Source: Lobosporangium transversale
Taxonomy: Eukaryota; Mortierellomycota; Mortierellomycetes; Mortierellales; Mortierellaceae
Length of the DNA stretch: 64,000 nucleotides
Assembly (NCBI RefSeq): GCF_002105155.1
Contig: NW_019028988.1
Coordinates: 682,001-746,000, forward strand
Direction of reading: 5' to 3'
The translations under genes and the position numbers were made by a program. The notes beneath the pieces are model-generated. The model was not told the DNA's origin and did no database searches. It was given only the letters and a program-made list of their open reading frames with translations. The number at the start of each line of letters is the position of its first letter. Position 1 is the stretch's first letter. This document shows positions 35,135 to 47,075 of this stretch, one piece after another.

Positions 35135-35949
35135 TTAAGCACTTGATGTCGTTATTGAGTTTCTGTTTCCACCTTCCAGTGGACGTCCCCGTCCAATAGC
35201 CTCGATTTCTTGATCAAACTTTTTACTCTTGATCATCTTTTGTGAGTCAATCTCGTAAAATGGATTACTGGCATGATTGACATATGCTGCATGGATCCGT
35301 CGAAATACCTACAGAAAAGGAAGAAGTTGATCGAAAATAAAAAATAAAAAATAAAAAAGCTTGAGTACAAAAAGACCAACAGATGAGACAATGCTAGTAA
35401 AGTTTTTTTCTTTTTAAAAAATAAAACTCACATTTTTCATGTCGAGATCTTTAATAATAACATCAGGAACTGTCAACACTGTGATAAACTTGATCTTAGT
35501 ATTGGTCATGTATCCGTAGACGGATAGATCTTCCATTGAAAATAAGACGCCCAAATACATATCCTGTGTCTTCATTACAGCTGTATGACAAATGAATAAT
35601 AACCAAGTAGTGACGTAGTCAATCCTGGATTGCTTAGAATATAATATCGAGCTCATATTGCCACTATTACTCTACAGAGACTTAAGCGACATGTCTCTTA
35701 TTGCTAAGTACACAGCCATGCAAAGCTGAAAAGCTTAAAAGAAACCAGACAAACCTCGTTCCTCCATGACGTCGCAAGATGTATGGGCGATATAATGGTA
35801 TTTAAGATCAGCATGTGAAGCATTGAAGTTTTTAATGAACAAAGGATTATTCTAAGTTTGATCAAAGGAGCAGAGGTGCATTTTAGAACAGTTATCCTCG
35901 CTTTACACCTTGTTCTTGAATAAAGAGTTTTGGCTTCTTGGACCTCCAT

Positions 35950-35981
<32 letters not shown>

Positions 35982-36042
35982 TTTTGTGAAGACTTGCCTG
36001 CTTGCCGATGATGGCAATGCAGCTAATGTTGATGTTGGCCAT
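35135..36042 (-). CDS. TRAPPC2L: TRAPP complex subunit 2-like (Tca17/TRAPPC2L)
   Basis: Four exons: 35998-36042, 35755-35851, 35432-35580, 35135-35308; 154 aa, a little longer than human TRAPPC2L (140). It starts MANINISCIAIIGKQ, then NPLFIKNFN and KYHYIAHTSCDV, all as in the longin-fold TRAPP small subunits. VYGYMTNTKIKFI and NPFYEID complete the fold. It helps assemble the TRAPP tether that activates Rab GTPases on Golgi membranes. The first intron begins with GCAAGT rather than GT: a GC-AG intron. It also carries a long A-run on the sense strand. The second intron has a weak GTTTGT donor, and the joined loop (EERAVMKTQD) is about five residues shorter than in human, so a missed micro-exon is possible. 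The C-terminal tail (RGRPLEGGNRNS) is extra. Confidence 0.9.
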
Positions 36043-36383
36043 GCTGAAAGCTGTCGTTGAATTCCTGCTATGTATTCCTTCTGACGTTGGCGTAGATGGG
36101 AGTACAGAAGACTTGAAGTCTAAGAGTGGAAGAGCGAAACACAAAAGCCACTTTTGAAATTGATGTGCATTTTTCCTTTCGTGACACAAAACGCAAACTT
36201 TCGCGTTCTCTCAATTATTTAATTTGCACTTTTCTGTCATTGAAAAAAGAAAAAAACCGTGGAGCGCTGTCTTTATTTTAGACACCGTATTGGCATATCA
36301 CTGGGTAAGGCCTTATCGCTATTGGTATATATAACTTCATCAAGTGAAGATGAACCACGTATTATATTATACTGAACAAGTCT
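36043..36383. other. Spacer between POL3 3' end and TRAPPC2L 5' end
   Basis: About 340 bp without a gene. It should contain the TRAPPC2L promoter. Nothing further is recognisable. Confidence 0.55.
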
Positions 36384-39300
36384 CTACCAGTCGATAAATC
36401 GATCCAATGTGGCCGTACCGTCTTGAATTTCCTTCTGTACTTTTTTGCGCATGTAAAAAATAGGACAATCCTTACTTGTGCACAGCACTTCTTGATGCAA
36501 TGACCCTTGACACCGCTGACACTGTGTCCAAAGTCTTGAAAATCGGACCTCCAGTTCATTAACAATATTCCGCTGCTTCTGATAGAGCTCAGGAGCACGA
36601 CTTTTGCAGCCAGAGCAGACCGCTGATTCGTCTTTCTTAAGAGGTGTTTTACATCCGAGACACGTTGCAGTCTTCACTGCAAACTTCATCAATCCTCCGA
36701 TGGAAGGCGTTGAGACCTGGATCGTGCGTGTATGATCTCCAGTCACTACATGCATCCCAATTCCCATAAAATGGACATAATTAGACAAATAAAAAGTTTC
36801 CTCTTTTTCAATAGACTATATGGTCATTCAACCAAAAAAAAAAAAAAAAAAAAAAAAAAAGACTTACAAAGGGATTCTGCCTTGTCTCCGAGTATAGGCT
36901 CAAAAATTCGCATCAAAGGCTTTGATAACTGATTGTCAAGATAGTATTTGGTATCAATGGGAATGTTCTTTTCCAGAACATAAAGCGGATCCTCCGATTT
37001 ATCATAAGCAGCTACGCCCTTGCCGCCTTTGATAATGACATACGCTACACGATCACCCAGCCCTGGAGCTGATCCTGCATCACGTTGACGCATACGCTCT
37101 GCTAATTCAACGTGAGCCTGTTTATTTGCATAGTCTATAGATGGTTCAAGAAAGGGCACATTAGCACACAAAAGCATCCAATGTACATACTCAAGGCTGT
37201 TTTATGCCTACACAAGATGCCATACCTGTTTTACTGAGCGCCTTTGTAATCACAAGCTGAGCCATATCAATTTTGTTTTGGAGTAGGTCTGCAATGATCT
37301 GCTTTGTATATCTAATGAGCGGAATAAGTAAGGCAGGAGTTTGATCAAGCCGTTAGTATCACAATACTATCTCTTCCCGGCCTGCTAGTAATGTTCTACC
37401 TTAGGCGCATATACTAAACAGAAGTAGCTGCCTTACTCTTGTGCTCCAACTACGTCGCGATCAATTAGGATTTTACGAAGGCAAGTGTCAATTACACTTT
37501 GAACGAGGCGGCAATTATCGCGACGAACAGTCTAAATGGCAATAAGTGATAAACCGGGGTCAACTTCAGAACTAACCACAATGTGTCTTGAGAAGTCATC
37601 TGATTCACTACTACAATCCCTGAAATACATACTTCAATTCCTTTGGTATCCATCTTATCGTACTTCTCTGGACGCGTCCAGTACAATCCTGCATATCGCT
37701 TTTTGTTAATTAACAAATAGGGGAAGTAAACCTTCTCAAATTCTAGCTTGATGGGCTTTTCAAACTTCTCCGTGACAAGCTCTGCGGCCTGTCGACCCAA
37801 CTCCATGGCTTGTTCCAATTCCTTAACACCAAACTTCACCATTACAGAATCCGTGTCTCCGTAAATAACCTCTGCTGTGTGTGAATACCCATTCTCCACT
37901 GTGAATATTGACTCTACTTCTTGCTTAGTCCTTTCAATCATAACACGTCCGTAAGCAGTGACGCTAGACGAGATTTGAAGACAAGGCAGTTTTCCAATAG
38001 TAGCACCAGTAAAGCCATATACGGAATTAGCACTGATTTTCAACGCTAATTGACGACCATCCAATACGGCACGCTTAAAAGGATCCGTTTCTTTTTTAAG
38101 ATCCGCCTTGGCGCGCTTACGAGCGTCAAGTAGATCTGTTAAAATAATTGGTAGCAGCCCCTTGCGTCTCTCCGCTTTAACAAACGCATCGTTGTTTGGT
38201 GTCACCACATAGTCTATATCCTTGACTAGATTGAATTTCTGGATAACAGCCGGGGTCAGTAACGTTGTGTAGCAAAGATTGTGAGCCATCATAATGGATG
38301 GATATAGGGATGCGAAATCCAGAGTAGCGATAGGGACATCATAATAGCCCTTGCGAGGTTCGATGACAGTGGCTCCTTCATATTGGTCTTCATTGCCTTG
38401 GCTGTTAATAGCAGGGATAACAAATCCATTTTCTAACGCTTTGCGGTATAACTGTGATACGACCTTAATTTGTTGTCCACGCGCGAGGAGATAATTGAAT
38501 GGAACCCCTGTAACTCTTGCCATTTCAATGTAATTGATTAGGCACATGAGCTTATCCATAAGTCGTTGCGGCAAATATGCATCCTTTAAGCAATAGACTG
38601 CAAGTCGCCGACGTGTTTCTTCATTTCCGTTTTGTAGCTCAGTAATGATGGAATGATGTACGTCTTCTTTTTGTTCACCTAGGTAGGAAAAAAATTGAGG
38701 AACAAAAAAAAAGTGAATTAAGAAGTTGAGTTGGTTAATCATATCAAACATATATTAACCAGATTATTCAGATATACATACCCAAGAATTCTGCACAGAC
38801 AGCATTAAGCGTATAGGAACGTAACTTATAATCTCGCTGCATAACCTGAAGCATATCTAGCTGGAGACGGCCCTCCATATTGATGGCCTTATTTTCACGG
38901 TTTCCATAGGCTTTGGATGAGAATTTTGTATCTTTGGCCTCTGTTCTGATATCTGAAGCATTACAAGTATAGTACATTCCAGATTCATTAATTATTCACA
39001 TTTTTCACATTTATAAAATACGTTCCTTCATAAAAAGTTGATAGTTAATAACGTATTACCATTGAGTCGACCAAGGAAGGGGAACTTATTAACGCCAAGA
39101 TATTTAGCACGATCCAGCAGATATGGAAAGTCGAAATTTGAGGTGTTATATCCGATTACAACATCAGGATCCACCTTCCTGACGAAATCTGCCCATGCAG
39201 CAAGCAGATCTTCCTCTCGGTCGAAAGACATAGTGTGAGTCCCGACAATATGTGCACATGTGTTTAGGACCATGACATTCCGGATAAAAGGCTTTGACTC

Positions 39301-40576
39301 CCCCTGGACAGTAATCATAGATGCAATCTGGATTACTGGATCACTCTTGGGCTCAGGAAATATACCTTTCCGGCCCGCACACTCAATATCAAAGCTCATG
39401 ATCCTGAGGGGCGCAATCTTAGACCAATCTCCTTCAGGCTGGTGACTGATTAGCTTGTCATAGCTAATTTCGACATTGATCTGTGCATTCGAATTCGAGT
39501 CCTCCCGCATTTGATAAGTACCCGAGGGCAACTCAATCCAGTTTGCACCTTTAATCTTGCAATCAATCATGAACCGCAGCAAGTAAGCAATATTGCTTTC
39601 GTAGGTTGTTTTAATACCATCTGAAAAACCTGGGCATTTAATCCCACGCTCAATGGCTCGCTTTGCCGTAGGAACATTCTTGGGGTCTTTAAGTGTAATT
39701 TTAAGGAAAGGAGACTGTTCGCCCCCATGATAACCATATATAGATTCTTTCAGTTTCCATTCGACCTTAACAACGCTGTTATTCCTCTCTATGCCGGTCT
39801 ATGTCATGAAAAGTAGGTATTGGGGTGAGAATGTGATTTCACCTAACAAAGGCCTCCATGGTAACTCCATTCATATCGATGCTCTCCTACTTCGAGTGCT
39901 GTTTTGAAGGTTGGGATATTCTCGACCTTGAAGCCCATTGGCGCAGGAACATAAAAATAGGGTAAGAACCCAGTAACATGGCAAATAACACTGTTCCCGA
40001 TCTATCATTGCAAATGACATCGTGTTAGCCATGCTAACCTGAACTACTCCAAAGTCCTGGTATTAGTTACGCACCTCAGTGATTCCATAAAAGCGAACTA
40101 CAGGTGTGTGCGCTATCGAATCCATGTATTCATCTGCCTCGATTTGTTGGAAGACTAGAAGTCGAAAGCAAAACAAGCTGTTTAATGGCGAAGATCTAAT
40201 ACAGTAGTCTTTTTTCTTATTATGCTCTTCATTATACCTATTGAATCTGCTGCAGGATCAATTTTTTTATAAATAGGTCTTTGCCAAAGCAAAGAGGGGT
40301 CATCAACTGGTATCGTGTAATCCACATCCATGTCCATATCCATATCATTCAAATAAATAAAAGAAACAGGGGAGAGATGTGAAGGAAGCCGTTAAAAAGT
40401 TGCTCAATTTTGTCATGTAGAATAAACATGTCATTGAGCTGTAATGGACCTTTCAAAGCCTGTGTTGTCTCCTGTAATTCTTCCAATTCATCCAGAAAGG
40501 ATGAGCGAGACTGTAATAAAGCTGGCTTTCCCGAACTGATGCGACGCTTCTTGGCAGTATGTTCATCCTGTGACAT
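36384..40576 (-). CDS. POL3: DNA polymerase delta catalytic subunit
   Basis: Eleven exons (40450-40576, 40238-40306, 40075-40154, 39891-40001, 39060-39798, 38782-38952, 37633-38678, 37437-37531, 37226-37311, 36868-37134, 36384-36745) give 1050 aa; family range 1080-1110. The 3'-5' exonuclease has MSFDIECAG and [16 protein letters not shown]. The polymerase has [22 protein letters not shown] and YGDTDSVM. The tail carries both cysteine motifs, CLGCKTP...CSGC and CQRCQG...CTSKDC; the second binds an iron-sulphur cluster in yeast. It is the main lagging-strand replicase. The N-terminus is the weak point: [12 protein letters not shown]...DELEELQ fits fungal Pol3, but its donor is GTCCAT. Without that exon, translation could begin at 40343 (MDMDMDVDY). 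Confidence 0.95.
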
Positions 40577-40789
40577 GGTAGGGTAGTGTGCTCTGACAAA
40601 TGTGAATATATTTAGAATTAGCAGAAAGATAGAAAAGTCCTTGGCAAGGGTCAGAATTAAAGCCAATAAACAACAATAAACATTTTTTCGTGGCGTCTTT
40701 TAACTCTACCTACTTTGGACGCGTCTGTTTTGGAATAGGTTAAATGATGCCAGTCACGAGTCCAAGTTTCATTTTAGTCTTTTTTTGGC

Positions 40790-42210
40790 GTGATGGAAGC
40801 GGCGATTGATACGGCAGACCTTTCCTACAAAGGCATGAAGGGTGGCAAAGTGGACATCCTTCACTTCACAAATGAAGAGCGGGTCTCTGTACTTAAATAC
40901 CTTTGGCGGCGCAGGCGTTATAGGCAGCCCTCGTGATACACCAACTCAAACTGTCTATGTTCTCTGAGGAAAACCCTCCGAAAACAGATATTTGATAACT
41001 AGGAAAAGGCCGGTGGAACCCCTGTGAACGAGTTAAAGCACCTATACGTCAGGCAGGTTTACAAGAACCCTTACCAAGGAGTTAATAAGAAATTTGACCA
41101 TCCAAACAGCGACAAAATATTGCTATCACATGAACTGTGCAGGCATTGGGAAATCAGCCTTTCTTGTATACTTCTCCGTCTGTTTGCTTACCGAAAGTGA
41201 AGGCGACAAAACACCGATTATTATTTTCCAGGAAAAGAAAACAAAGAGTGCTATGCATTTGGAGGCCTATCTCTATGCGTAGTGGGGAGCTTAAGGATTT
41301 TAAATATTCCCTGACTTACCCGAAGCATAGCTCCTAATGGATAGTTCTGCAGCTCCATCACTTCCGCAGGCCAAAGCTATTATCTCAGTGTTACCAAAGA
41401 CTTTATATTCTAATTCTCACCAGCCCTATTGAAATGTTAACAAGCGAGTACAGTGGACATATTGCATGGCTCCGCGGATGCTGGAGGAATTGAAATTATG
41501 CTGCAAGAAGGTTAGAAGCTTTCACGTAAGTACTGAAGATCTTTTGGAAGAACTCTATGGGGAGTAGGAGGCGTAGCAAGATAAACCCCTGAGGAGCCGA
41601 CGAAGGTGCTGTCCAATGAGTTAAATGACCTCGAAGGCCAGGAAGGCATACGAAACTGTTGAAGTAGCTCTCACCAACCTAAAAAAGTCAACGCAGCTCA
41701 TGCGATACTTTGAAGCTAAGGGCAATCCATACAAACCAGTGACCTTCCTCACTGTTGGCCAGCGGAAATATTCGAACCTATCGTTTGGAATGGGCTTCAG
41801 GGTATGTTGCAGCTCGGATCTTTCAATTAATGAAAAAAGACACCTATAAAAGAGCATTGACGAAGGCCCCCAAAGGCGATAGAACAGCCAGGGGATCATT
41901 GTTTGAGCTAGTCGTACGATTTTATTCTGGAAAGGCAGACATATATATAAAGCAAGGAACCTTGAGGATGCACTCGACATTACTATCACAATCCTAACCA
42001 AATCTCATTAAAGTTTTTTTGATGGGATTGAAGAAGTGTATCCAGAAACATTATGTATACCAAATAGCTCCAATTTCCCTTGTGTTGACATGGTATTTTC
42101 TAGCCATTTATTTCAAATTACTCTATCCAAGTGACATCCCGTTGAGTGCAGGCCCTTCACAAGACTTCTTGAGAAGCTCAAAAAAAGGAGTGGGTTGGAT
42201 CTAAAGAAAT
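40790..42210 (+). pseudogene. Decayed P-loop NTPase gene, crinkler/RHS-like
   Basis: Coding-like sequence in shifting frames with many stops. The clearest signature is a Walker A-type segment, AGIGKSAFLVYF, followed by KTPIIIFQEKK (about 41138-41260). Upstream stretches near 40830-41090 read SYKGMKGGKVDILHFTNEE and LKHLYVRQVY. Downstream 41625-41990 is mixed-frame coding-like. In fungi and oomycetes, proteins with a GIGKS-FLxYxL P-loop belong to the crinkler / retrotransposon-hot-spot NTPase class, sometimes secreted effectors. The family call is from motif resemblance only. No intact start, and at least several frameshifts, so it is not a functional gene. Confidence 0.45.
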
Positions 42211-42419
42211 CTTGTTAGTTTTAATTGTTTTTACAGAAATCTATGAAGATTTCAAATTCCAAAAGTACTTGACATCTACTGATGCAAAAGTCGAATGTAA
42301 ACAATACGTTTAGTGATTGATAATATGGATTTAGCTACCACTAAATCTTCATGGAGGAAGACGACAGGCAATAAAAATTAGTTGTTTAGTTTTAAAATAG
42401 ACATAAAATATGCCAACGA

Positions 42420-43190
42420 GCCTCTGCGGACATAGAGCCATAATGAGTCTTGTAAGTCGTGGATACGAGATTCATCTGAAGACGAAAGAGTTGCATCACT
42501 GGAATTACCGATTCTAAACAATCGGATCTGGTGATATCCGTTGTACACCACTACTGGGGAGACTGCGCACGAATTAGTTAGCAGATCGCTGATGATGATG
42601 ATCGACCTGCCCTCGAATTACAGCTTTCCCAGCTTAAGTATTCTCGTAGAGACTCGCTCTATAGCCTCGATGTTGCCCACAGTCGGGGATTGATCAACTT
42701 TCATCGTTGGCAGTAGAATTGTTATCAACTTTTTTGGCTTGAGAGCGTCGATCTTGTGCATTTGGACCACATGCTTACCATACTGGTCAGAATAACGTTA
42801 CAAGACGTCAGAGATATGAAATCAATGCATGCTTTCCTTGCGGAGGCCCTCAGGAGGGAAGGCCGACATTTCAAGATGAGTTCGATCGATTATGAATTGT
42901 TTGGGAAAGCTCGCCAAGATGCTCATCCATAATTGTCGTTGCTGTGGTGCCGCTCTCAAAACTATCATGGTCTTTTCAAATTTCTACCAATTTTGCTGGG
43001 CCATCATTTCGTTCAACAAGATCAGCTTTTTGTTTCACGAACGTATCCTCTGAGCTGTACGCCAACATAAGAAAACCGCACAATGACATTTTTTCCGCAT
43101 CCAGGATACGGAAGATCCTGCTAACAGCCTGTTGTTTGCCGGTGTACTCTGGAGTAGATTCGGGAACGACTTGGAAGCTGTCCATATTTC
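42420..43190 (-). pseudogene. Decayed unknown gene on the minus strand
   Basis: From 43185 the minus strand reads a 69-residue open stretch (MDSFQVVPESTPEYTGKQQ...), then a stop, then coherent coding-like sequence in the same or adjacent frames (KDHDSFESGTTATTIMDEH) down to about 42430, with further stops. Composition looks protein-like rather than intronic. I do not recognise the family. Together with the NTPase remains it fills a 2.4-kb island between POL3 and the HINT gene. Confidence 0.35.
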
Positions 43191-43684
43191 AAAGCTAAAG
43201 ATAATATCAAAAGCTATGCTTAGAAAAAGGAAGAATGACTCTTCCTATGAGGAGCAGTAGTTTTATTCTTTCAGTAATTCAAATACTTAAACATATACCT
43301 AAAAGACCAGGTATTTTTTTTTTTTGGTGAGGTTTAGAAATCCAAGCTATAGGTGTTGCTAGAGTGAGAGTTTTTCATTATGTTTGTTTGTTTTTGTTCT
43401 GGGTGGACCATGTATCACTATCTAAGTGTATGTAGGGAGACGGTCCGGAGACCATTAACTGCAGCCTCCTTCCTTTCGTGGCTCTGCGCCAAAATATTTC
43501 ATGTCTCCAGTCATAATTCAAGATAGAAAGGGCTGGGTCTAGCCACGCACCTTTGTTATAAAGTTGTATTAACATTTTCTGCATTCTGCATGATTTTGAG
43601 TACACGTCCGAGAGACACTAGACTATTCTGTTTGTATTTCTTTGTCGTATTGCAAAAAAGGGAAACTTGTCTATCTTCCTCTCT
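43191..43684. other. Intergenic, downstream of HINT gene
   Basis: No gene supported. A 75-codon minus-strand open frame at 43378-43605 has no recognisable features. The stretch should carry the 3' end of the HINT gene. Confidence 0.5.
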
Positions 43685-44653
43685 TTAAAGCTTGAGATAG
43701 GTCTTGCGAAGGGCTTCAAGTTTTTCGTTATTAGTCTCTTTCGTCTTCCAGTCCATAGTAAGCCCCTCATCTTCAGAAGGCTTGGGAATAACATGGAAAT
43801 GGACGTGATCGACAGCCTTTTCGATCAAAAATAAAATAAAATAACAACACTCATCAGGCGACAACTCTCAAAAAATATCATCTAGGCAATCTATTTGCTT
43901 TCAAACAAAATTTATACCTGATGAGCAATGCGCCCATTGTTCTGCAGGATGTTGTAATCCTTGCACCCAATGGCTTGAGCAACTTTCTTGGCGGTGGGCA
44001 ATAGATCAACCATCTCAGAGTCAGGAAGCTCGTGTAGGAACTGTGCATGGTCTTTTTTTTTTTTTTTTTTTTTTTTAGATAAGAACAATATTATATTAAC
44101 ATGGCCGATACAGTTTAAAAGAGTGCAAGAATCGGCGTTAGATTAATCGTAAGCTTTGAGACAGTAGCCTATTCATGCATAGTTTCGTTTAAAAAATAAA
44201 TAAAAAAATAAAAAAGAGTTGGGCCTTACACTTTGGGATCACAACCTAGATATATCGAAGAGAATAGAAGTGCTTAGTCTATGTATCTTCTCACGTTCAT
44301 TTATTAGTAATTGATTCGGAAGGTAATATGAAAACATACAGTGTGACCCTCACTGAGAGGTCCAATGTCGAGAAAAGCCAGACTATTGAGCAGAACAAGA
44401 AGAGAGGATATTTAGGGTAAATGAAGTGATAGTGAATAAAAACTTCAAAGAAAAAGCTCAATTAATTCTGTCGCCATTCATCAATAAAATGAGATAGCTT
44501 TAATAGGTTGACTTTCAACGCGTTACTATTATTTATTATTCACGTTTTTGGCATGCTTTCAAGACAGTACCTATGCTCGGTCTCGAATAGAACCTTGGCG
44601 GGGATTTCGCGCTTGATGATGCGGCAAAAGATGCAGGCAGCGTTAGAGGCCAT
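43685..44653 (-). CDS. HNT1: HIT-family nucleotide hydrolase (Hnt1/HINT1)
   Basis: Five exons: 44571-44653, 44340-44382, 44230-44245 (16 nt), 43918-44051, 43685-43816; 135 aa. It opens with CIFCRIIKREIPAKVLFE; the two cysteines match the zinc-binding pair of many HINT proteins. LAFLDIGPLSEGHT and VVIPK follow, and the histidine triad is HVHFHVIP near residues 96-102. HINT enzymes cleave AMP-lysine and related phosphoramidates in cytosol and nucleus. The 16-nt third exon encodes VVIPK and is required, because without it the frame and the family motif are lost. The gene is head to head with the rhodanese gene, 214 bp between the start codons. Confidence 0.95.
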
Positions 44654-44867
44654 TGAGAATGAATAATTGTGGTTAAAGTCGTAAAAAGTGAAATGTGTAG
44701 AAGTGGAACTTGTGGGAAAAAAAAAGAGCACTGTTTTAGTGTCACGTGGACAGAAACAATGTAAGAAGGCAAGAGCAGCGAGCAGCGAGAAATCATTTGG
44801 TGTTGGTGCCCAAAGTATGTGTGTACATGTTTTCTAATTCATCTTCACTGACCTTTAGTGACACGAC
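44654..44867. promoter_or_regulatory. Short divergent promoter, HNT1 / rhodanese
   Basis: Only 214 bp separate the two opposite start codons. The stretch includes CACGTG near 44742 on the HNT1 side, a possible E-box/bHLH-type site. Shared control is inference from the spacing. Confidence 0.45.
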
Positions 44868-45529
44868 ATGCTAAGCAACATCCCACGCCTTATCTGTATG
44901 CCTCCTCGTAGTGTTGGCCATGTTTTGCATCAGCGTCTGTTCATGCAGGTGCGCTTTTTTTTTTTTGCACCAGTTATCCATGATATGACAAGAATAAATG
45001 ATGTTCTGACATCCTTCGCCTATTTCTATTTATCATGCTTATTTTGTAGTCGGCGCTCACTCAAAAGTCCTTCCCACAGCTTGTGCAAGAGATCAAGGCT
45101 AGCAATAAAAACATTCATCATATCTCTCCCAGGGACCTTCACGCATTAAAATCAAACACTTATAGCTCTGCTCAAAACCCACGATTGCCTCCTCACATCA
45201 TTGATGTTCGTGAACGACATGAAGTTGAGACTACAGGCACCATTCCAGGAGCCATTGTCTTGCCGAGAGGTATCCTCGAAAGAGATGTTGGCAAGTACTT
45301 GAAGCAAAATGATCCAAGGGATGTGGTCGTTTATTGTGCGGGCGGCTTCAGATCGATCCTTGCCGCTGAGTCTCTTGTTAGATTAGGATATGGTGTTGAT
45401 GAGAACGAACAGAGCGGAGGAGCGGAAGCTGTATCGAATGAAAAAGACATGCCAAAAGTATGGAGCCTTGACGAGGGCATGGATGGTTGGATCAAAAGTG
45501 GTTATGAGGTTGAGAAAAAAAGCAAGTGA
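44868..45529 (+). CDS. Rhodanese-domain sulfurtransferase
   Basis: Two exons, 44868-44948 and 45050-45529, 186 aa. The first exon (MLSNIPRLICMPPRSVGHVL...) is basic and free of acidic residues, like a mitochondrial presequence. The rhodanese fold runs about 45-175: HIIDVRERHEVETTGTIPGA is the CH2A-type start, and the active-site loop is VVYCAGGFRS, with the catalytic cysteine and a six-residue loop as in sulphur-accepting enzymes. It probably carries a persulphide for sulphur transfer or detoxification in mitochondria; the substrate cannot be told. Single-domain fungal relatives of similar length exist. An insert (ENEQSGGAEAVSNE) precedes the last strand. Confidence 0.9.
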
Positions 45530-45723
45530 GGGGTGTCAACAGTATTTAATAAAATTGCATTCAAAAAAGGCGGTATCCGGGGACATCAAATGGTTCTTCA
45601 AATCACACGATGCATTTAAATAAAAGCCACGGTGACATGCACAGAGTAAACAACCGCCATGCATGCAATTGAACCATAACCTACTTCCTTTACAACCTCA
45701 ATTTACCACAGCCACGATTTCTA

Positions 45724-46230
45724 ATGTCCTCAGCAGCAACTCCTTCCACACAAACTGTCCTTAGTCTCTATAGATCCTACCTAAGAGTGATCAACAAATG
45801 GCCCACTGATCCTATCCGTCCTACTCGCAATATGAAGACTGCACTCCGGAGCCAGGTCATGGAGTCGTTTCGATCTCCCCTCAACGCTACAGCAGGACCC
45901 AACAATGCTGCCGACACTCTTGCCTCAAGAGTGGCCGATGCCCGAGTTCAACTCGAAGCTTTGCAGAAGATCGCACAAAATGAGTTCAAACAAAAGGTGG
46001 GGAATGTTGTAGAATTCACGACCAGAGAGATGTATATGAACTCAGCACTGACTTTTTATTTCTTTCTCCAGTATCCTCTCTCATCGAAGTTGCTGACCCC
46101 CGCCAGCAATCCCAACTATTACTCTAAGCTTGTTGATATGCTGGAGAAAGAGACAGCCAAGAAGAATATTGAGGCCATTGGAAAGAAGGGACCAACCTTT
46201 TTCCAAAAGCTCTTTAGAACGGCCAAATAG
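45724..46230 (+). CDS. UQCC2: Cytochrome bc1 assembly factor, UQCC2/Cbp6-like
   Basis: Best read as two exons, 45724-45996 and 46072-46230, 143 aa. The pattern LYRSYLRVINKWPTD...RSQVMESFR matches UQCC2 (human: RYRRFLKLCEEWPVD-type start), and the exon junction gives FKQK-YPLSSK, matching the KYP of that family. UQCC2/Cbp6 helps cytochrome b synthesis and early assembly of complex III in mitochondria. An LYR-like tripeptide is present, so an LYRM-family reading is the main alternative. The 75-nt intron is a multiple of three and has no stop, so its retention would give a 168-residue protein. The gene follows the rhodanese on the same strand by 194 bp. Confidence 0.8.
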   Translation: MSSAATPSTQTVLSLYRSYLRVINKWPTDPIRPTRNMKTALRSQVMESFRSPLNATAGPNNAADTLASRVADARVQLEALQKIAQNEFKQKVGNVVEFTTREMYMNSALTFYFFLQYPLSSKLLTPASNPNYYSKLVDMLEKETAKKNIEAIGKKGPTFFQKLFRTAK

Positions 46231-46556
46231 GAAGAAAACAAAGGATCACAATCATGAACTACATTATGGAATGCTCGTCTTGTATAATAACAAAATAAAT
46301 TCGACCCAACACGTTCGCCATTGACTGTTGTTTTTTTTTTTTTTTTATTGTGCATTTTGCATTCTTCAGTCGCAGGATATTAAGCGGTCATGCGATTGCA
46401 GTCGTTCCAGTACCTATGCCTGCGCTCGCTCGTGAGACTCTGCCAACCTTCCACGCTTCATTTTCTTTTTTCTCGGCTATGCAATGGATTGCTGTGACAC
46501 ATCTAATTTGGCATGATTCATGCCGTATCATCCATTATATCATACATTTTGGTCCT
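46231..46556. other. Convergent 3' spacer, UQCC2 / UBX gene
   Basis: About 325 bp between two converging genes, with a T-run at 46330-46347. No gene is seen. Confidence 0.6.
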
Positions 46557-47029
46557 TTACATCTGGACCATGATTTGTGCATTCTCCACACCAACCTCTG
46601 CAAGGGTCTTGTCAACATCATCCAAAAGCTGCTTACCAATAAACACAAGCTGACGAGAAATAAAGGGGAATGTGAAAAAAAGTAACGGATTAGATTTATC
46701 GTCTATTCATTTTACTTCACGCAGTGAGTATGCATTTTTTAGTACATAGCTTACTTCAAATGATTGTGTACGCGCATCTTCAACCTCTGCTTTGACAAAC
46801 TCAAACAACGCACGAACTGGAGCATCTTTTGGGAACCGGCGCATCAGCCGTGAACCATCGCTAAGGCGAAACCCAATCCTAGTCGATGTAGCAGGATCGG
46901 TAGGCTCCTCGTGGCGTACAGGTTTTATACTGTCAAAAACCGATACTTCTGGCTCTACAGGAGTTGCTTCTAGAGGCACAATAGAGTAATAGACACGATG
47001 TTTTAATCAGAAGGTTAAATGTAAAAGCT

Positions 47030-47075
<46 letters not shown>

